Below are positions 49,638 through 58,923 of a stretch of DNA of 64,000 nucleotides, piece by piece (the first letter of the stretch is position 1; each line of letters begins with the position of its first letter). This DNA is from Bradyrhizobium sp. RD5-C2 (GTDB lineage: Bacteria > Pseudomonadota > Alphaproteobacteria > Rhizobiales > Xanthobacteraceae), in the NCBI RefSeq assembly GCF_019972155.1, contig NZ_BOVL01000057.1, positions 154,118 to 218,117 on the forward strand, written 5' to 3'. The position numbers and the translations under genes were made by a program. The notes under the pieces are model-generated. The model did no database searches. It was given only the letters and a program-made list of their open reading frames with translations, and was not told the DNA's origin.

Positions 49638-51581
49638 ATGTACAACGATTCTTTGTTCAACGCCTTCGCAAGGTCGTTTGAAGCGCGAAGCCAGACCGAC
49701 ATGTCGATGGCCGAGTATCTGGAGTCGTGTCGAAGCGATCCGATGCGATATGCCAATGCGGCCGAGCGGTTATTAGCGGCAATCGGTGAGCCCCAGATGA
49801 TCGACACGGCCAAGGACCCACGCCTTGGCCGTATCTTTTTGAACCGTACGATCAGGTCGTATCCGGCCTTCGCCGGCTTCTTCGGCATGGAGGACACGAT
49901 CGAGCGTCTGGTCGGCTTCTTCCGTCACGCCGCACAGGGCCTCGAGGAGCGCAAGCAGATCCTCTATCTGCTCGGACCGGTCGGCGGCGGCAAGTCGTCG
50001 CTCGCCGAGCGCATCAAGGCGCTCATGGAAATTCATCCGATCTACGTGCTGAAGGCGGGTGACGAGCTGTCGCCGGTGTTCGAGAGCCCTCTCGGGCTGT
50101 TCGACCCCGAGCAGCTTGGGCCGATGATCGAGGAGAAGTACGGCATTCCGCGCCGCCGGCTGAGCGGGCTGATGTCGCCCTGGGCCTACAAGCGGCTCGA
50201 GGCCTTCGGCGGCGACATCTCGCAATTCCGCGTCGCGCGCATCCAGCCCTCCCGGCTGCGCCAGATCGCGGTCGCCAAGACCGAGCCCGGTGACGAGAAC
50301 AACCAGGACATCTCCTCGCTGGTCGGCAAGGTCGACATCCGCAAGCTCGAGACCTACGCCCAGAACGACCCCGACGCCTACAGCTATTCCGGCGGCCTCA
50401 ACCGCGCCAACCAGGGCGTGCTCGAGTTCGTCGAAATGTTCAAGGCGCCGATCAAGATGCTGCACCCCCTGCTGACGGCGACGCAGGAGGGCAACTACAT
50501 CGGCACCGAGAACATCGGTGCGATCCCGTTCACCGGCATCATCCTCGCGCACTCCAACGAAGCCGAGTGGCAGAGCTTCAAGACCAACAAGAACAACGAG
50601 GCCTTCATCGACCGCATCTGCGTCATCAAGGTCCCGTACTGCCTGCGGGTCACCGAGGAGCAGAAGATCTACGAGAAGCTGATCCAGACCTCCGAGCTTG
50701 CCGCCGCGCCGTGCGCGCCGGCCACGCTGGAAACGCTGGCCCGCTTCTCGGTGATGTCGCGGCTGCGCAAGCACGAGAATTCGACGCTGTTCGGCAAGAT
50801 GCGGGTCTATGACGGCGAGAGCCTCAAGGAATCCGATCCGAAGGCGCGCAGCGTGCAGGAATACAAGGACGCTGCCGGCGTCGACGAGGGCATGGACGGC
50901 GTCTCCACCCGCTTTGCCTTCAAGGTGCTGGCCTCGACCTTCAATCACGACACCACCGAGGTCGGCGCCGACGCAGTGCATCTGATGTATGTGCTGGAGA
51001 TGGCGATCCGCCGCGAGCAGCTGCCTGACGAGACCGAGAAGCGCTATCTCGAATTCATCAAGGCCGACCTCGCGCCGCGCTATGCCGAGTTCATCGGCAA
51101 CGAGATCCAGAAGGCCTATCTGGAATCCTACTCCGACTACGGCCAGAATCTGTTTGACCGCTATGTCGACTATGCCGACGCCTGGATCGAGGATCAGGAC
51201 TTCAAGGATCCCGACACCGGCCAGCTGATGAACCGTGAGCTACTGAACCAGGAGCTCACAAAAATCGAGAAGCCGGCCGGCATCGCCAACCCGAAGGATT
51301 TCCGCAACGAGGTCGTCAAGTTCTCGCTGCGTTCGCGGGCGCACAACAACGGCAAGAACCCGAGCTGGACCTCCTACGAAAAGGTTCGCGACGTGATCGA
51401 AAAGCGGATATTCTCGCAGGTCGAGGATCTGCTTCCGGTCATCTCGTTCGGCTCCAAGAAGGACGGCGAGACCGAGAAGAAGCACGGCGAGTTCGTCGAG
51501 CGAATGGTGGAGCGCGGTTATACCGAGCGCCAGGTCCGCCGGCTCGTCGAGTGGTACATGCGGGTGAAGCAGGCCGGCTAG
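49638..51581 (+). CDS. prkA: PrkA/YeaG-type serine protein kinase
   Basis: A 647-residue AAA+-like protein of the PrkA family, reported as a stress- or starvation-associated Ser kinase (YeaG in E. coli). The start at 49638 (MYNDSLFNAFARSFEARSQT) follows GAGAGAGGG. Residues about 60-400 form the ATPase-like core with Walker A GPVGGGKSS at 113-121; the C-terminal PrkA domain contains NRELLNQELTKIEKPAGIAN and SYEKVRDVIEKRIFSQVEDL. Length matches family members. It is the first of the prkA-yeaH-spoVR set and has an unusually long upstream region. Confidence 0.95.
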   Translation: MYNDSLFNAFARSFEARSQTDMSMAEYLESCRSDPMRYANAAERLLAAIGEPQMIDTAKDPRLGRIFLNRTIRSYPAFAGFFGMEDTIERLVGFFRHAAQGLEERKQILYLLGPVGGGKSSLAERIKALMEIHPIYVLKAGDELSPVFESPLGLFDPEQLGPMIEEKYGIPRRRLSGLMSPWAYKRLEAFGGDISQFRVARIQPSRLRQIAVAKTEPGDENNQDISSLVGKVDIRKLETYAQNDPDAYSYSGGLNRANQGVLEFVEMFKAPIKMLHPLLTATQEGNYIGTENIGAIPFTGIILAHSNEAEWQSFKTNKNNEAFIDRICVIKVPYCLRVTEEQKIYEKLIQTSELAAAPCAPATLETLARFSVMSRLRKHENSTLFGKMRVYDGESLKESDPKARSVQEYKDAAGVDEGMDGVSTRFAFKVLASTFNHDTTEVGADAVHLMYVLEMAIRREQLPDETEKRYLEFIKADLAPRYAEFIGNEIQKAYLESYSDYGQNLFDRYVDYADAWIEDQDFKDPDTGQLMNRELLNQELTKIEKPAGIANPKDFRNEVVKFSLRSRAHNNGKNPSWTSYEKVRDVIEKRIFSQVEDLLPVISFGSKKDGETEKKHGEFVERMVERGYTERQVRRLVEWYMRVKQAG

Positions 51582-51692
51582 TGCACGATCCGGAAGGCCG
51601 GCAGCGGCTTTCCGTCTCGTCTCGTTCCGTCTAATAAAAATGCGATGCGACTGGTCTGATCGCATCCGGCGTGAGGCAGATGCAACGTGGTC

Positions 51693-52961
51693 ATGCATAT
51701 CGTCGATCGGCGGCTGAACCCGGGTAGCAAGAGCCTGGAGAATCGCCAGCGCTTCCTGCGGCGCGCCAAGGCGCTGGTGCAGGGAGCCGTCAAGAAGTCG
51801 TCACAGGACCGGGACATCAAGGATGTCCTGGAGGGCGGCGAGGTGACCATCCCGCTGGACGGCATGGATGAGCCGCGGTTCCGGCGCGAGGGCGGTACGC
51901 GTGACATGGTGCTGCCCGGCAACAAGAAATTCGTCGAGGGCGACTGGCTGCAGCGCCCGAACCAGAGCGGCGCCAAGGGCTCCGGCGCTGGCGAGGGCGA
52001 CAGCGAGGACGCCTTCCGCTTCGTGCTCAGCCGCGAGGAGTTCGTCGACCTCTTCCTCGACGACCTCGAACTGCCTGATCTTGCCAAACGCAAGCTCGCA
52101 GAAACTGAGAGCGAGGGCATCCGGCGCGCGGGCTATGCGACATCGGGCTCGCCCGCCAACATTTCCATCAGCCGCACGGTGAGCCGGGCGCTGGCGCGAC
52201 GCGTGGCGCTGCGCCGGCCGCGCAAGGACGAGGTCGAGGCGCTCGAGGCCGAGCTTGCGGAATGCGACGACGAGACGCGGCGCCGCGAGCTGCTGGCGCA
52301 GCTCGAAGCGCTGAAGGCCAAGGTCAAGCGGATTCCGTTCATCGATCCGATCGACATCCGCTATCGCCGCTTCGAGACGGTGCCGAAGCCGGTGGCGCAG
52401 GCCGTGATGTTCTGCCTGATGGACGTCTCGGGTTCGATGTCCGAGCACATGAAGGATCTGGCGAAGCGGTTCTACATGCTGCTCTACGTCTTCCTGAAGC
52501 GGCGCTACAAGCACGTCGAGATCGTGTTCATCCGGCACACCGACCGCGCCGAGGAGGTGGACGAGGATACGTTCTTCCATGGACCGGCGTCCGGCGGCAC
52601 GCTGGTGTCGAGCGCGCTGGTTGCGATGCACGACATCGTTCGAACCCGCTTCCGTCCCGCCGACTGGAACATCTACGCCGCGCAGGCCTCGGACGGCGAC
52701 AACATGACCTCCGACAGTGGGGTGACCGGGCATCTCCTGACCGACAAGATCCTGCCGGTCTGCCAGTTCTTCGCCTATCTCGAGGTCGGCGAGGCCGCCA
52801 ACTACACCTTCGACATGCCGGACTCCTCGCTCTGGACGCTCTATGAGCGGCTGCGCAACGAGGGCCAGCCGCTGTCGATGCGCAAGGTGAGCGAGCGCGG
52901 CGAGATCTTCCCGGTGTTCCAGGACCTGTTCAAGCGCCGCACCAGTCAGGAAAGGGTATAG
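51693..52961 (+). CDS. YeaH/YhbH family protein (DUF444)
   Basis: A 422-residue protein of the DUF444 family, partner of PrkA in many bacteria. It begins MHIVDRRLNPGSKSLENRQR, a typical opening; a GTG six bases upstream is an alternative start closer to a GAGGCAG site. The C-terminal half is a von Willebrand A-like domain with MIDAS motif MDVSGSMSEHMKD (Asp244) and HTDRAEEVDEDTFFHGPASG. A Glu/Arg-rich helical section lies at about 165-220. The molecular function is unknown; the operon context suggests action with PrkA and SpoVR in stress adaptation. Confidence 0.93.
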   Translation: MHIVDRRLNPGSKSLENRQRFLRRAKALVQGAVKKSSQDRDIKDVLEGGEVTIPLDGMDEPRFRREGGTRDMVLPGNKKFVEGDWLQRPNQSGAKGSGAGEGDSEDAFRFVLSREEFVDLFLDDLELPDLAKRKLAETESEGIRRAGYATSGSPANISISRTVSRALARRVALRRPRKDEVEALEAELAECDDETRRRELLAQLEALKAKVKRIPFIDPIDIRYRRFETVPKPVAQAVMFCLMDVSGSMSEHMKDLAKRFYMLLYVFLKRRYKHVEIVFIRHTDRAEEVDEDTFFHGPASGGTLVSSALVAMHDIVRTRFRPADWNIYAAQASDGDNMTSDSGVTGHLLTDKILPVCQFFAYLEVGEAANYTFDMPDSSLWTLYERLRNEGQPLSMRKVSERGEIFPVFQDLFKRRTSQERV

Positions 52962-52965
52962 TTTA

Positions 52966-54510
52966 ATGGGGTCTTCCGGCGAACTGCTGTTCGATGGTGC
53001 CGACTGGGATTTCCAGACGCTGCAGCGAATTCACGACGCCTGCGAGGAGGTCGCGCGCAAGGAACTCGGGCTCGACGTCTATCCCAACCAGATCGAGGTG
53101 ATCACCGCGGAGCAGATGCTCGACGCCTATTCGTCGGTCGGCATGCCGCTGTTCTACAAGCACTGGTCGTTCGGCAAGCAGTTCGCCTTCCAGGAAGCGT
53201 CCTATCGCAAGGGGCTGATGGGCCTCGCCTATGAGATCGTGATCAATTCCTCGCCGTGCATCTCCTATTTGATGGAGGAGAACACGGCGACGATGCAGAC
53301 GCTGGTGATCGCGCACGCGGCGTTCGGGCACAATCACTTCTTCAAGAACAACTATCTGTTCAAGCAGTGGACCGATGCCGAAGGCATCCTCGATTATCTC
53401 GAATTCGCCAAAGGCTACATCGCGGTCTGCGAGGATCGTCATGGCCGCGAGACGGTGGAGCGGACGCTCGATGCCGCCCATGCGCTGATGTCGCATGGCG
53501 TCGACCGCTATCCCGGAAAGAAGACGCTCGACCTGCGCGCCGAAGAGAAGCGCGCCGGCGAGCGCCGGCAGCACGAGGAGGCCGTGTTCAACGATCTGTG
53601 GCGGACGGTGCCGAACACCAAGGCCAAGAGCAAGGCGACGCTCACTGCCGAGCGGCGCCGCGCGCTGCTCGGTCTGCCGCAGGAGAACATCCTCTACTTC
53701 CTCGAGAAGACCGCGCCGCGGCTGCAAGGCTGGCAGCGCGAGCTCATTCGCATCGTGCGTCACATCGCGCAGTACTTCTACCCGCAGGGCCAGACCAAGG
53801 TGATGAACGAGGGCACCGCGACCTACGTCCATTACCGCATCATGAGCCGGCTGCATCAGCAGGGCCGGATCACCGACGGCAATTTCCTCGAATTCCTGCA
53901 GTCGCACACCAATGTGGTGTTTCAGCCCGAGTTCGACGATCGCCGCTATTCCGGCTTCAATCCATACGCGCTCGGCTTTGCCATGATGCAGGACATCGAG
54001 CGGATCGTGAAGACTCCGGAGGACGAGGACCGCGCCTGGTTCCCCGATATCGCCGGCAAGGGCGACGTCGAGGGCGTGCTGCGCGAGATCTGGAGCAACT
54101 ACCGCGACGAGAGCTTCATCAACCAATTTCTCAGCCCGGCGCTGATCCGGCGCTTCCGCATGTTCCATCTGCACGACGACCCCGCCGAAAGCCAGGGCAT
54201 CAAGGTCGATGCGATCCATGACGAGCGTGGCTACCGCCGGGTGCGCCGCGAGCTGGCGCGGCAATACGACGTCGGCTTCGTCGATGCCAATATCGAGGTC
54301 GTGGATGTCGATCTCGACGGCGACCGCCGCCTGATGCTGCGCCACACCACCGTGAAGGGCGCGCAGCTCAACGAGACCGACACGCGGCGCGTGCTGCAGC
54401 ATCTCGCCGATCTGTGGTCCTACGACGTGGCACTCACCGAACTCGACGGCACCGACAAGGTGCTGAAGGAATACGTCGTCAGCCCGCGCGCGGCTGCGGT
54501 CGCTGCCTGA
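52966..54510 (+). CDS. SpoVR family protein
   Basis: A 514-residue SpoVR-like protein (YcgB in E. coli), starting four bases after the yeaH stop. Family motifs include YPNQIEVITAEQMLDAYSSV, YKHWSFGKQFAFQEASYRKG, AYEIVINSSPCISYLMEENT and VIAHAAFGHNHFFKNNYLFK; the His/Glu-rich stretches could bind metal. In Bacillus, SpoVR affects spore cortex, but here in a non-spore-former it belongs to the conserved prkA-yeaH-spoVR trio induced by stress or nitrogen starvation in other bacteria. It ends the operon, followed by a GC-rich hairpin. Confidence 0.94.
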   Translation: MGSSGELLFDGADWDFQTLQRIHDACEEVARKELGLDVYPNQIEVITAEQMLDAYSSVGMPLFYKHWSFGKQFAFQEASYRKGLMGLAYEIVINSSPCISYLMEENTATMQTLVIAHAAFGHNHFFKNNYLFKQWTDAEGILDYLEFAKGYIAVCEDRHGRETVERTLDAAHALMSHGVDRYPGKKTLDLRAEEKRAGERRQHEEAVFNDLWRTVPNTKAKSKATLTAERRRALLGLPQENILYFLEKTAPRLQGWQRELIRIVRHIAQYFYPQGQTKVMNEGTATYVHYRIMSRLHQQGRITDGNFLEFLQSHTNVVFQPEFDDRRYSGFNPYALGFAMMQDIERIVKTPEDEDRAWFPDIAGKGDVEGVLREIWSNYRDESFINQFLSPALIRRFRMFHLHDDPAESQGIKVDAIHDERGYRRVRRELARQYDVGFVDANIEVVDVDLDGDRRLMLRHTTVKGAQLNETDTRRVLQHLADLWSYDVALTELDGTDKVLKEYVVSPRAAAVAA

Positions 54511-54533
54511 GGATAACGTTCTCGCTGACATGA

Positions 54534-54554
54534 GCGCGGCGTACACCGCCGCGC
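54534..54554 (+). terminator. GC-rich hairpin after spoVR
   Basis: Perfect 8-bp stem GCGCGGCG/CGCCGCGC with a 5-base loop, 24 bases after the spoVR stop. No T-run follows, so intrinsic termination is uncertain; it may protect the 3' end or precede Rho-dependent termination. The remaining 200 bases before the next gene show nothing I recognise. Confidence 0.4.
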
Positions 54555-54763
54555 GGAAGGCGAGTCTTGCATGATGAACCTTCGTGTCCATCGAAGGCTC
54601 GCATCGCGAACATCCCGGCAACATTCCGGATTTTGAATCGCATCATGTTCCACGCGCGAACGTGATTGCCGGCCTGCGGAAATCTCATTGACGTCCTCTT
54701 GGTGATTGCCTGCGCGAGCGCGATTGATAAGGTGCGCCGCGTCAAGAAAACCAAGAAAAGGAT

Positions 54764-55960
54764 ATGCTCTTGTCAACTCGCTCCCGCCTGGCGGGCTTTC
54801 TCGCCTTCACCGCGCTCTCGGCCTTGTCGATCTCGCCGTCCGTTGCAGCCGATCCCGCGATCAGAATCGGAAACACCGCACCCTATAGCGGCCCGGCGTC
54901 CGCCTACGGCACGATCGCACGCGCCGAAGCCGCGTATTTCCAGATGCTCAACGACCAGGGCGGCATCGGCGGCCGCAAGATCGAGTTCGAGAGTCTCGAC
55001 GACGCCTATTCGCCGTCGAAGACCGTCGAGCAGACCCGCAAGCTGGTCGAGCAGGACGAGGTGCTCGCGATCTTCAGCGCGGTCGGCACGGCGACCAACA
55101 TCTCCGTGCAGAAATATCTGAACATCAAGCACGTGCCTCAGCTGTTCGTGTCCTCCGGCGCGACGCGCTGGAACGATCCGAAGCAGTTCCCGTGGACGGT
55201 CGGCTTCAATCCGACCTACGAGCTCGAAGGCCGGCTCTATGCAAAGTACATCCTGAAGACCAAGCCGGACGCGAAGATCGCCGTCATCACGCCGAACGAA
55301 GACGCCGGCAAGGATTATCTCAGGGGCTTCAAGGACGGGCTCGGCGAGCATGTCGGCCAGATCGTTGCGGAGACCACCTACCTGACGACCGATCCGACCA
55401 TCGATTCCCAGATGGTGACGATGCGGGAGTCCGGTGCCGACGTGTTCTTCGCCGAAGCGACGCCGAAATTCGCGGCGCAAGCGCTGCGCAAGGCGGCGAG
55501 CATGGGCTGGAAGCCGCTCACCATCCTGCCGACCGTCTCCAACTCCGTTTCTGCGGTGCTCGAGCCGGCCGGGCTCGAGAACGTCATCGGTGTCGTGACC
55601 GGGCTCTATCTGAAGGACCCGACCGACCCGCGCTGGGCCGACGATCCGGCGCAGCAGGAGTTCTCGGCCTGGATGAAGAAGTATCAGCCGAATGCGAGCC
55701 CGGGCGACCTCTTCAACGTGCAGGGCTACACCGTCGCGCAGGTCATGACGGCGGTGCTGAAGAACTGCAACGGCGATTACAGCCGCGACAACATCATCAA
55801 GCAGGCGACCAATCTGAAGGCGCTCGAACTGCCGATGCTGCTGCCGGGCATCAAGGTGCAGACCGAGCCCGACAATGTGACGCCGATCCGCCAGATCCAG
55901 ATGGCTCGGTTCGACGGCAAGTCCTGGGCGCTGTTCGGCGACGTCCTGAGCGACAAGTAG
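54764..55960 (+). CDS. ABC transporter substrate-binding protein (branched-chain amino acid type)
   Basis: A 398-residue periplasmic binding protein of the LivK/peripla_BP_6 family. The signal peptide is MLLSTRSRLAGFLAFTALSA then LSISPSVAA. The mature protein begins DPAIRIGNTAPYSGPASAYG and includes RKIEFESLDDAYSPSKTVEQ, TRKLVEQDEVLAIFSAVGTA and AKIAVITPNEDAGKDYLRGF, typical of the two-lobed fold. Ligands of this large family include amino acids, amides and aromatic acids; none can be chosen here. No permease or ATPase genes lie beside it within this window, so it is an orphan binding protein. Confidence 0.92.
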   Translation: MLLSTRSRLAGFLAFTALSALSISPSVAADPAIRIGNTAPYSGPASAYGTIARAEAAYFQMLNDQGGIGGRKIEFESLDDAYSPSKTVEQTRKLVEQDEVLAIFSAVGTATNISVQKYLNIKHVPQLFVSSGATRWNDPKQFPWTVGFNPTYELEGRLYAKYILKTKPDAKIAVITPNEDAGKDYLRGFKDGLGEHVGQIVAETTYLTTDPTIDSQMVTMRESGADVFFAEATPKFAAQALRKAASMGWKPLTILPTVSNSVSAVLEPAGLENVIGVVTGLYLKDPTDPRWADDPAQQEFSAWMKKYQPNASPGDLFNVQGYTVAQVMTAVLKNCNGDYSRDNIIKQATNLKALELPMLLPGIKVQTEPDNVTPIRQIQMARFDGKSWALFGDVLSDK

Positions 55961-55972
55961 CTCCAAACAGAA

Positions 55973-56005
55973 ATCGGGCCTCTTGGCAGTGCCAGGAGGC
56001 CCGAT
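55973..56005. terminator. Bidirectional hairpin between convergent genes
   Basis: A 14-bp stem with one G-T mismatch (ATCGGGCCTCTTGG / CCAGGAGGCCCGAT) and a 5-base loop, between the 3' ends of the binding-protein gene and korB. On the reverse strand it is followed by TTTCTGTTT, giving a partial U-tract; the forward strand lacks one. It probably terminates korB transcription and may serve both directions. Confidence 0.65.
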
Positions 56006-56023
56006 TCGAAACCGAATTGACCG

Positions 56024-57079
56024 TCAGCGCAGGCTGGCGTTGATCTTGTCCAGCACGGCTGAGCCGGGGCAGAGCGCCTGCTCGTCCATCGTGTTGAGCG
56101 GCGTCTCGACGGTGTCGAGATGGGTGTGCAGGTCCTCGGCATCCGGATCGACGTAAAGCAGTCCGGTGACGATCTGGCCCTTGGCCGCATGCTTCTGCAG
56201 GAAGGTCTGTGCTCCGAGCCGATCGTGCGGATCGTAGTCGGCGTCGAGCTTGCGCAGCGCGAGCCGCGAGCCGTCATGCTGCTCGACCACCTGCACGGTG
56301 CCGGGCGCATAGTCGACGCTGATCGGCTCACGACCGACCAGCACGTCGAGACGGTTCACCGCGTCATTGTGCTCGCGCACATAGTCGAAGCTCTTGGTTG
56401 AGCCGGCGTGGTTGTTGAAGGCGATGCAGGGGCTGATCACGTCGATGAAGGACGCGCCCTTGTGGCGGATCGCAGCGGCAATCAAGGGAACCAATTGCGT
56501 CTTGTCGCCGGAGAAGCTGCGCGCGACGAAGGTGGCCCCGAGTTGCAGCGCGATCGCGACCAGGTCGATCGCGTTGTCGGTGTTGGTGACGCCCTTCTTC
56601 GACTTCGAGCCGCGGTCGGCGGTCGCCGAGAACTGGCCCTTGGTCAGGCCGTACACGCCATTGTTCTCGACGATGTAGGTCATGTTGACGGCGCGCCGGA
56701 TCGAATGCGCGAACTGGCCGAAGCCGATCGAGGCGGAATCGCCGTCGCCGGAGACGCCGAGATAGATCAGGTCGCGGTTGGCAAGGTTAGCGCCGGTCAG
56801 CACCGACGGCATGCGGCCATGCACCGAGTTGAAGCCGTGCGAATTGCCGAGGAAATAGTCCGGCGTCTTCGACGAGCAGCCGATGCCGGAAATCTTCGCC
56901 ACCCGGTGCGGCTCGATCGAGAGCTCGTAGCAGGCTTCGATGATCGAGGCGGTGATCGAATCGTGGCCGCAGCCGGCGCACAGGGTCGAGATCTTGCCCT
57001 CGTAGTCGCGATGGGTATAGCCCAGCTCGTTCTTCTTCAGACCGGGATGATGAAACTTCGGTTTTGCAATGTAGGTCAT
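56024..57079 (-). CDS. korB: 2-oxoacid:ferredoxin oxidoreductase beta subunit
   Basis: A 351-residue thiamine-pyrophosphate-binding subunit of a 2-oxoglutarate (or related 2-oxoacid):ferredoxin oxidoreductase. Motifs include LCAGCGHDSITASIIEACYE, ISGIGCSSKTPDYFLGNSHG with iron-sulfur-type cysteines, and the TPP-binding region YLGVSGDGDSASIGFGQFAH to NNGVYGLTKGQFSATADRG. The enzyme would decarboxylate a 2-oxoacid to an acyl-CoA and reduce ferredoxin. Its start overlaps the korA stop by four bases. Substrate (2-oxoglutarate versus pyruvate or others) is inferred from family resemblance only. Confidence 0.92.
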   Translation of the reverse strand: MTYIAKPKFHHPGLKKNELGYTHRDYEGKISTLCAGCGHDSITASIIEACYELSIEPHRVAKISGIGCSSKTPDYFLGNSHGFNSVHGRMPSVLTGANLANRDLIYLGVSGDGDSASIGFGQFAHSIRRAVNMTYIVENNGVYGLTKGQFSATADRGSKSKKGVTNTDNAIDLVAIALQLGATFVARSFSGDKTQLVPLIAAAIRHKGASFIDVISPCIAFNNHAGSTKSFDYVREHNDAVNRLDVLVGREPISVDYAPGTVQVVEQHDGSRLALRKLDADYDPHDRLGAQTFLQKHAAKGQIVTGLLYVDPDAEDLHTHLDTVETPLNTMDEQALCPGSAVLDKINASLR

Positions 57080-58923
57080 GTCACGGCCTTGCGGAGAGGG
57101 GTCACCTTGAGATGATCCTGATGGTCGCCGATCGCGTTGGCGATGAAGCGCGCGGTGATCGGCGTGCCGTCATAGTGCAGGATCGGCACCAGCCGCACCG
57201 GGTCGATGCCGTTCTCGTTGACGATCAGCTGACGGAGCTGCGCGTCGCGGTTCTGCTCGACCACGTAGACGAAGTCGTGATCGGCGATGAAGCTCGCGAC
57301 GCTGGAGTGGAACGGGAAGGCGCGGATGCGCATGCGGTCGAGCTGATGGCCGCGCGCCTCCAGGATCCCGATCGCCTCGTCCATCGCGGGCGAGGTCGAG
57401 CCGAAATAGAGCACGCCAACCTTGGTCGGCTTCGCCGCATTGGCCTGCAGCGGCCGCGGCACCATGTCCTGCGCGGTCTCGAACTTGCGCACCAGGCGCT
57501 GCATGTTGTCGGCGTAAACCGCGCCTTCCTCGGAATAGCGCGCGTAGCGGTCGCGCGAGGTGCCGCGGGTGAAATAGGAGCCCTTGGTCGGATGCGTGCC
57601 GGGATAGGTGCGATAGGGGATGCCGTCGCCGTCGACGTCGAGGTAGCGGCCGAAGTCGCGGCCCTCCTCGAGCATCTCCGCCGTCATCACCTTGCCGCGG
57701 TCGTATTGCTTGGCATCGTCCCACTTCAGCGGGCGGCACAGCCGGTGGTTCATGCCGATGTCGAGATCGAGCATCAGGAAGATCGTGGTTTGCAGCCGCT
57801 CGGCGAGATCGAAGGCGGCGGCGGCGAATTCGAATGCCTCGGCCGGGTCTTCCGGGAACAGCAGCACGTGCTTGGTGTCGCCATGCGAGGCATAGGCGCA
57901 GGCGATCACGTCGCATTGCTGGGTACGGGTCGGCATGCCGGTCGAGGGGCCGGCGCGCTGGATGTTCATGATCACGGCCGGGATCTCGGCGAAGTAGGAC
58001 AGGCCGATGAACTCGGTCATCAGCGAGATGCCCGGACCCGAGGTCGCGGTGAAGGCCCGCGCGCCGTTCCAGGAGGCGCCGATCACGATGCCGATCGAGG
58101 CGAGCTCGTCCTCGCCCTGCACGATGGCGTATTTCGCCTTGCCGGTCTCGGGATCGTGACGGAACTTCTTGCAGTGGCTGGTGAAGGCTTCCGCCACCGA
58201 CGATGAAGGCGTGATCGGATACCAGGCGCACACGGTGGCGCCGCCATAGACGGCGCCGAGCGCGGCGGCGCTGTTGCCTTCCACGAAGATGCGGTCGCCG
58301 ACCTTGTCGGACTTCTTCACCCGCAGCCCGACCGGGCATTTCAGGTTCTGCAGCGCCCAGTCGCGGCCGAGATGCAGCGCATGGACGTTGGAGGAGAGCA
58401 GCTTCTCCTTGCCCTTGTACTGCTCGCCGATCAGCTGTTCGACGACCTTGGGATCGAGGTCGAGCAGGGCGCAGAGCGCGCCGAGATAGATGATGTTCTT
58501 GAACAGTTGGCGCTGTCTGGGATCGGTGTAAGTCGAGTTGGTGATCGCGGTCAGCGGCACGCCGATCACCGTGATGTCCTCGCGGAATTTCGACGTCGGC
58601 ATCGGCTTGGTCGAATCGTAGAACAGATAGCCGCCGGGCTCGATTGAGGCGACGTCCTTGTCCCAGGTCTGCGGGTTCATCGCCACCATCATGTCGACGC
58701 CGCCGCGGGCGCCGAGATGGCCGTCCTCGGTGACGCGCACCTCATACCAGGTGGGCAGGCCCTGGATGTTGGAGGGGAAGATGTTGCGTGGTGACACCGG
58801 CACGCCGTGGCGCAGGATCGAGCGCGCGAACAGTTCGTTGGCGGAGGCCGAGCCCGAACCGTTGACGTTGGCAAAGCGGACGACGAAGTCGTTTACGCTG
58901 CTGATCGGGCTTTGGACTGACAT
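57076..58923 (-). CDS. korA: 2-oxoacid:ferredoxin oxidoreductase fused gamma-alpha subunit
   Basis: A 615-residue subunit in which the gamma domain (about 10-200; NVNGSGSASANELFARSILR, GVDMMVAMNPQTWDKDVASI) is fused ahead of the alpha, pyrimidine-binding domain (ICAWYPITP-like VCAWYPITPSSSVAEAF; GEDELASIGIVIGASWNGAR; TATSGPGISLMTEFIGLSYF). The start is the ATG at 58923 (MSVQSPISSVNDFVVRF), which lies 31 bases inside the upstream oxidoreductase gene. With korB it forms the catalytic heterodimer. The fused layout is common in aerobic bacteria that carry this enzyme. Confidence 0.93.
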   Translation of the reverse strand: MSVQSPISSVNDFVVRFANVNGSGSASANELFARSILRHGVPVSPRNIFPSNIQGLPTWYEVRVTEDGHLGARGGVDMMVAMNPQTWDKDVASIEPGGYLFYDSTKPMPTSKFREDITVIGVPLTAITNSTYTDPRQRQLFKNIIYLGALCALLDLDPKVVEQLIGEQYKGKEKLLSSNVHALHLGRDWALQNLKCPVGLRVKKSDKVGDRIFVEGNSAAALGAVYGGATVCAWYPITPSSSVAEAFTSHCKKFRHDPETGKAKYAIVQGEDELASIGIVIGASWNGARAFTATSGPGISLMTEFIGLSYFAEIPAVIMNIQRAGPSTGMPTRTQQCDVIACAYASHGDTKHVLLFPEDPAEAFEFAAAAFDLAERLQTTIFLMLDLDIGMNHRLCRPLKWDDAKQYDRGKVMTAEMLEEGRDFGRYLDVDGDGIPYRTYPGTHPTKGSYFTRGTSRDRYARYSEEGAVYADNMQRLVRKFETAQDMVPRPLQANAAKPTKVGVLYFGSTSPAMDEAIGILEARGHQLDRMRIRAFPFHSSVASFIADHDFVYVVEQNRDAQLRQLIVNENGIDPVRLVPILHYDGTPITARFIANAIGDHQDHLKVTPLRKAVT

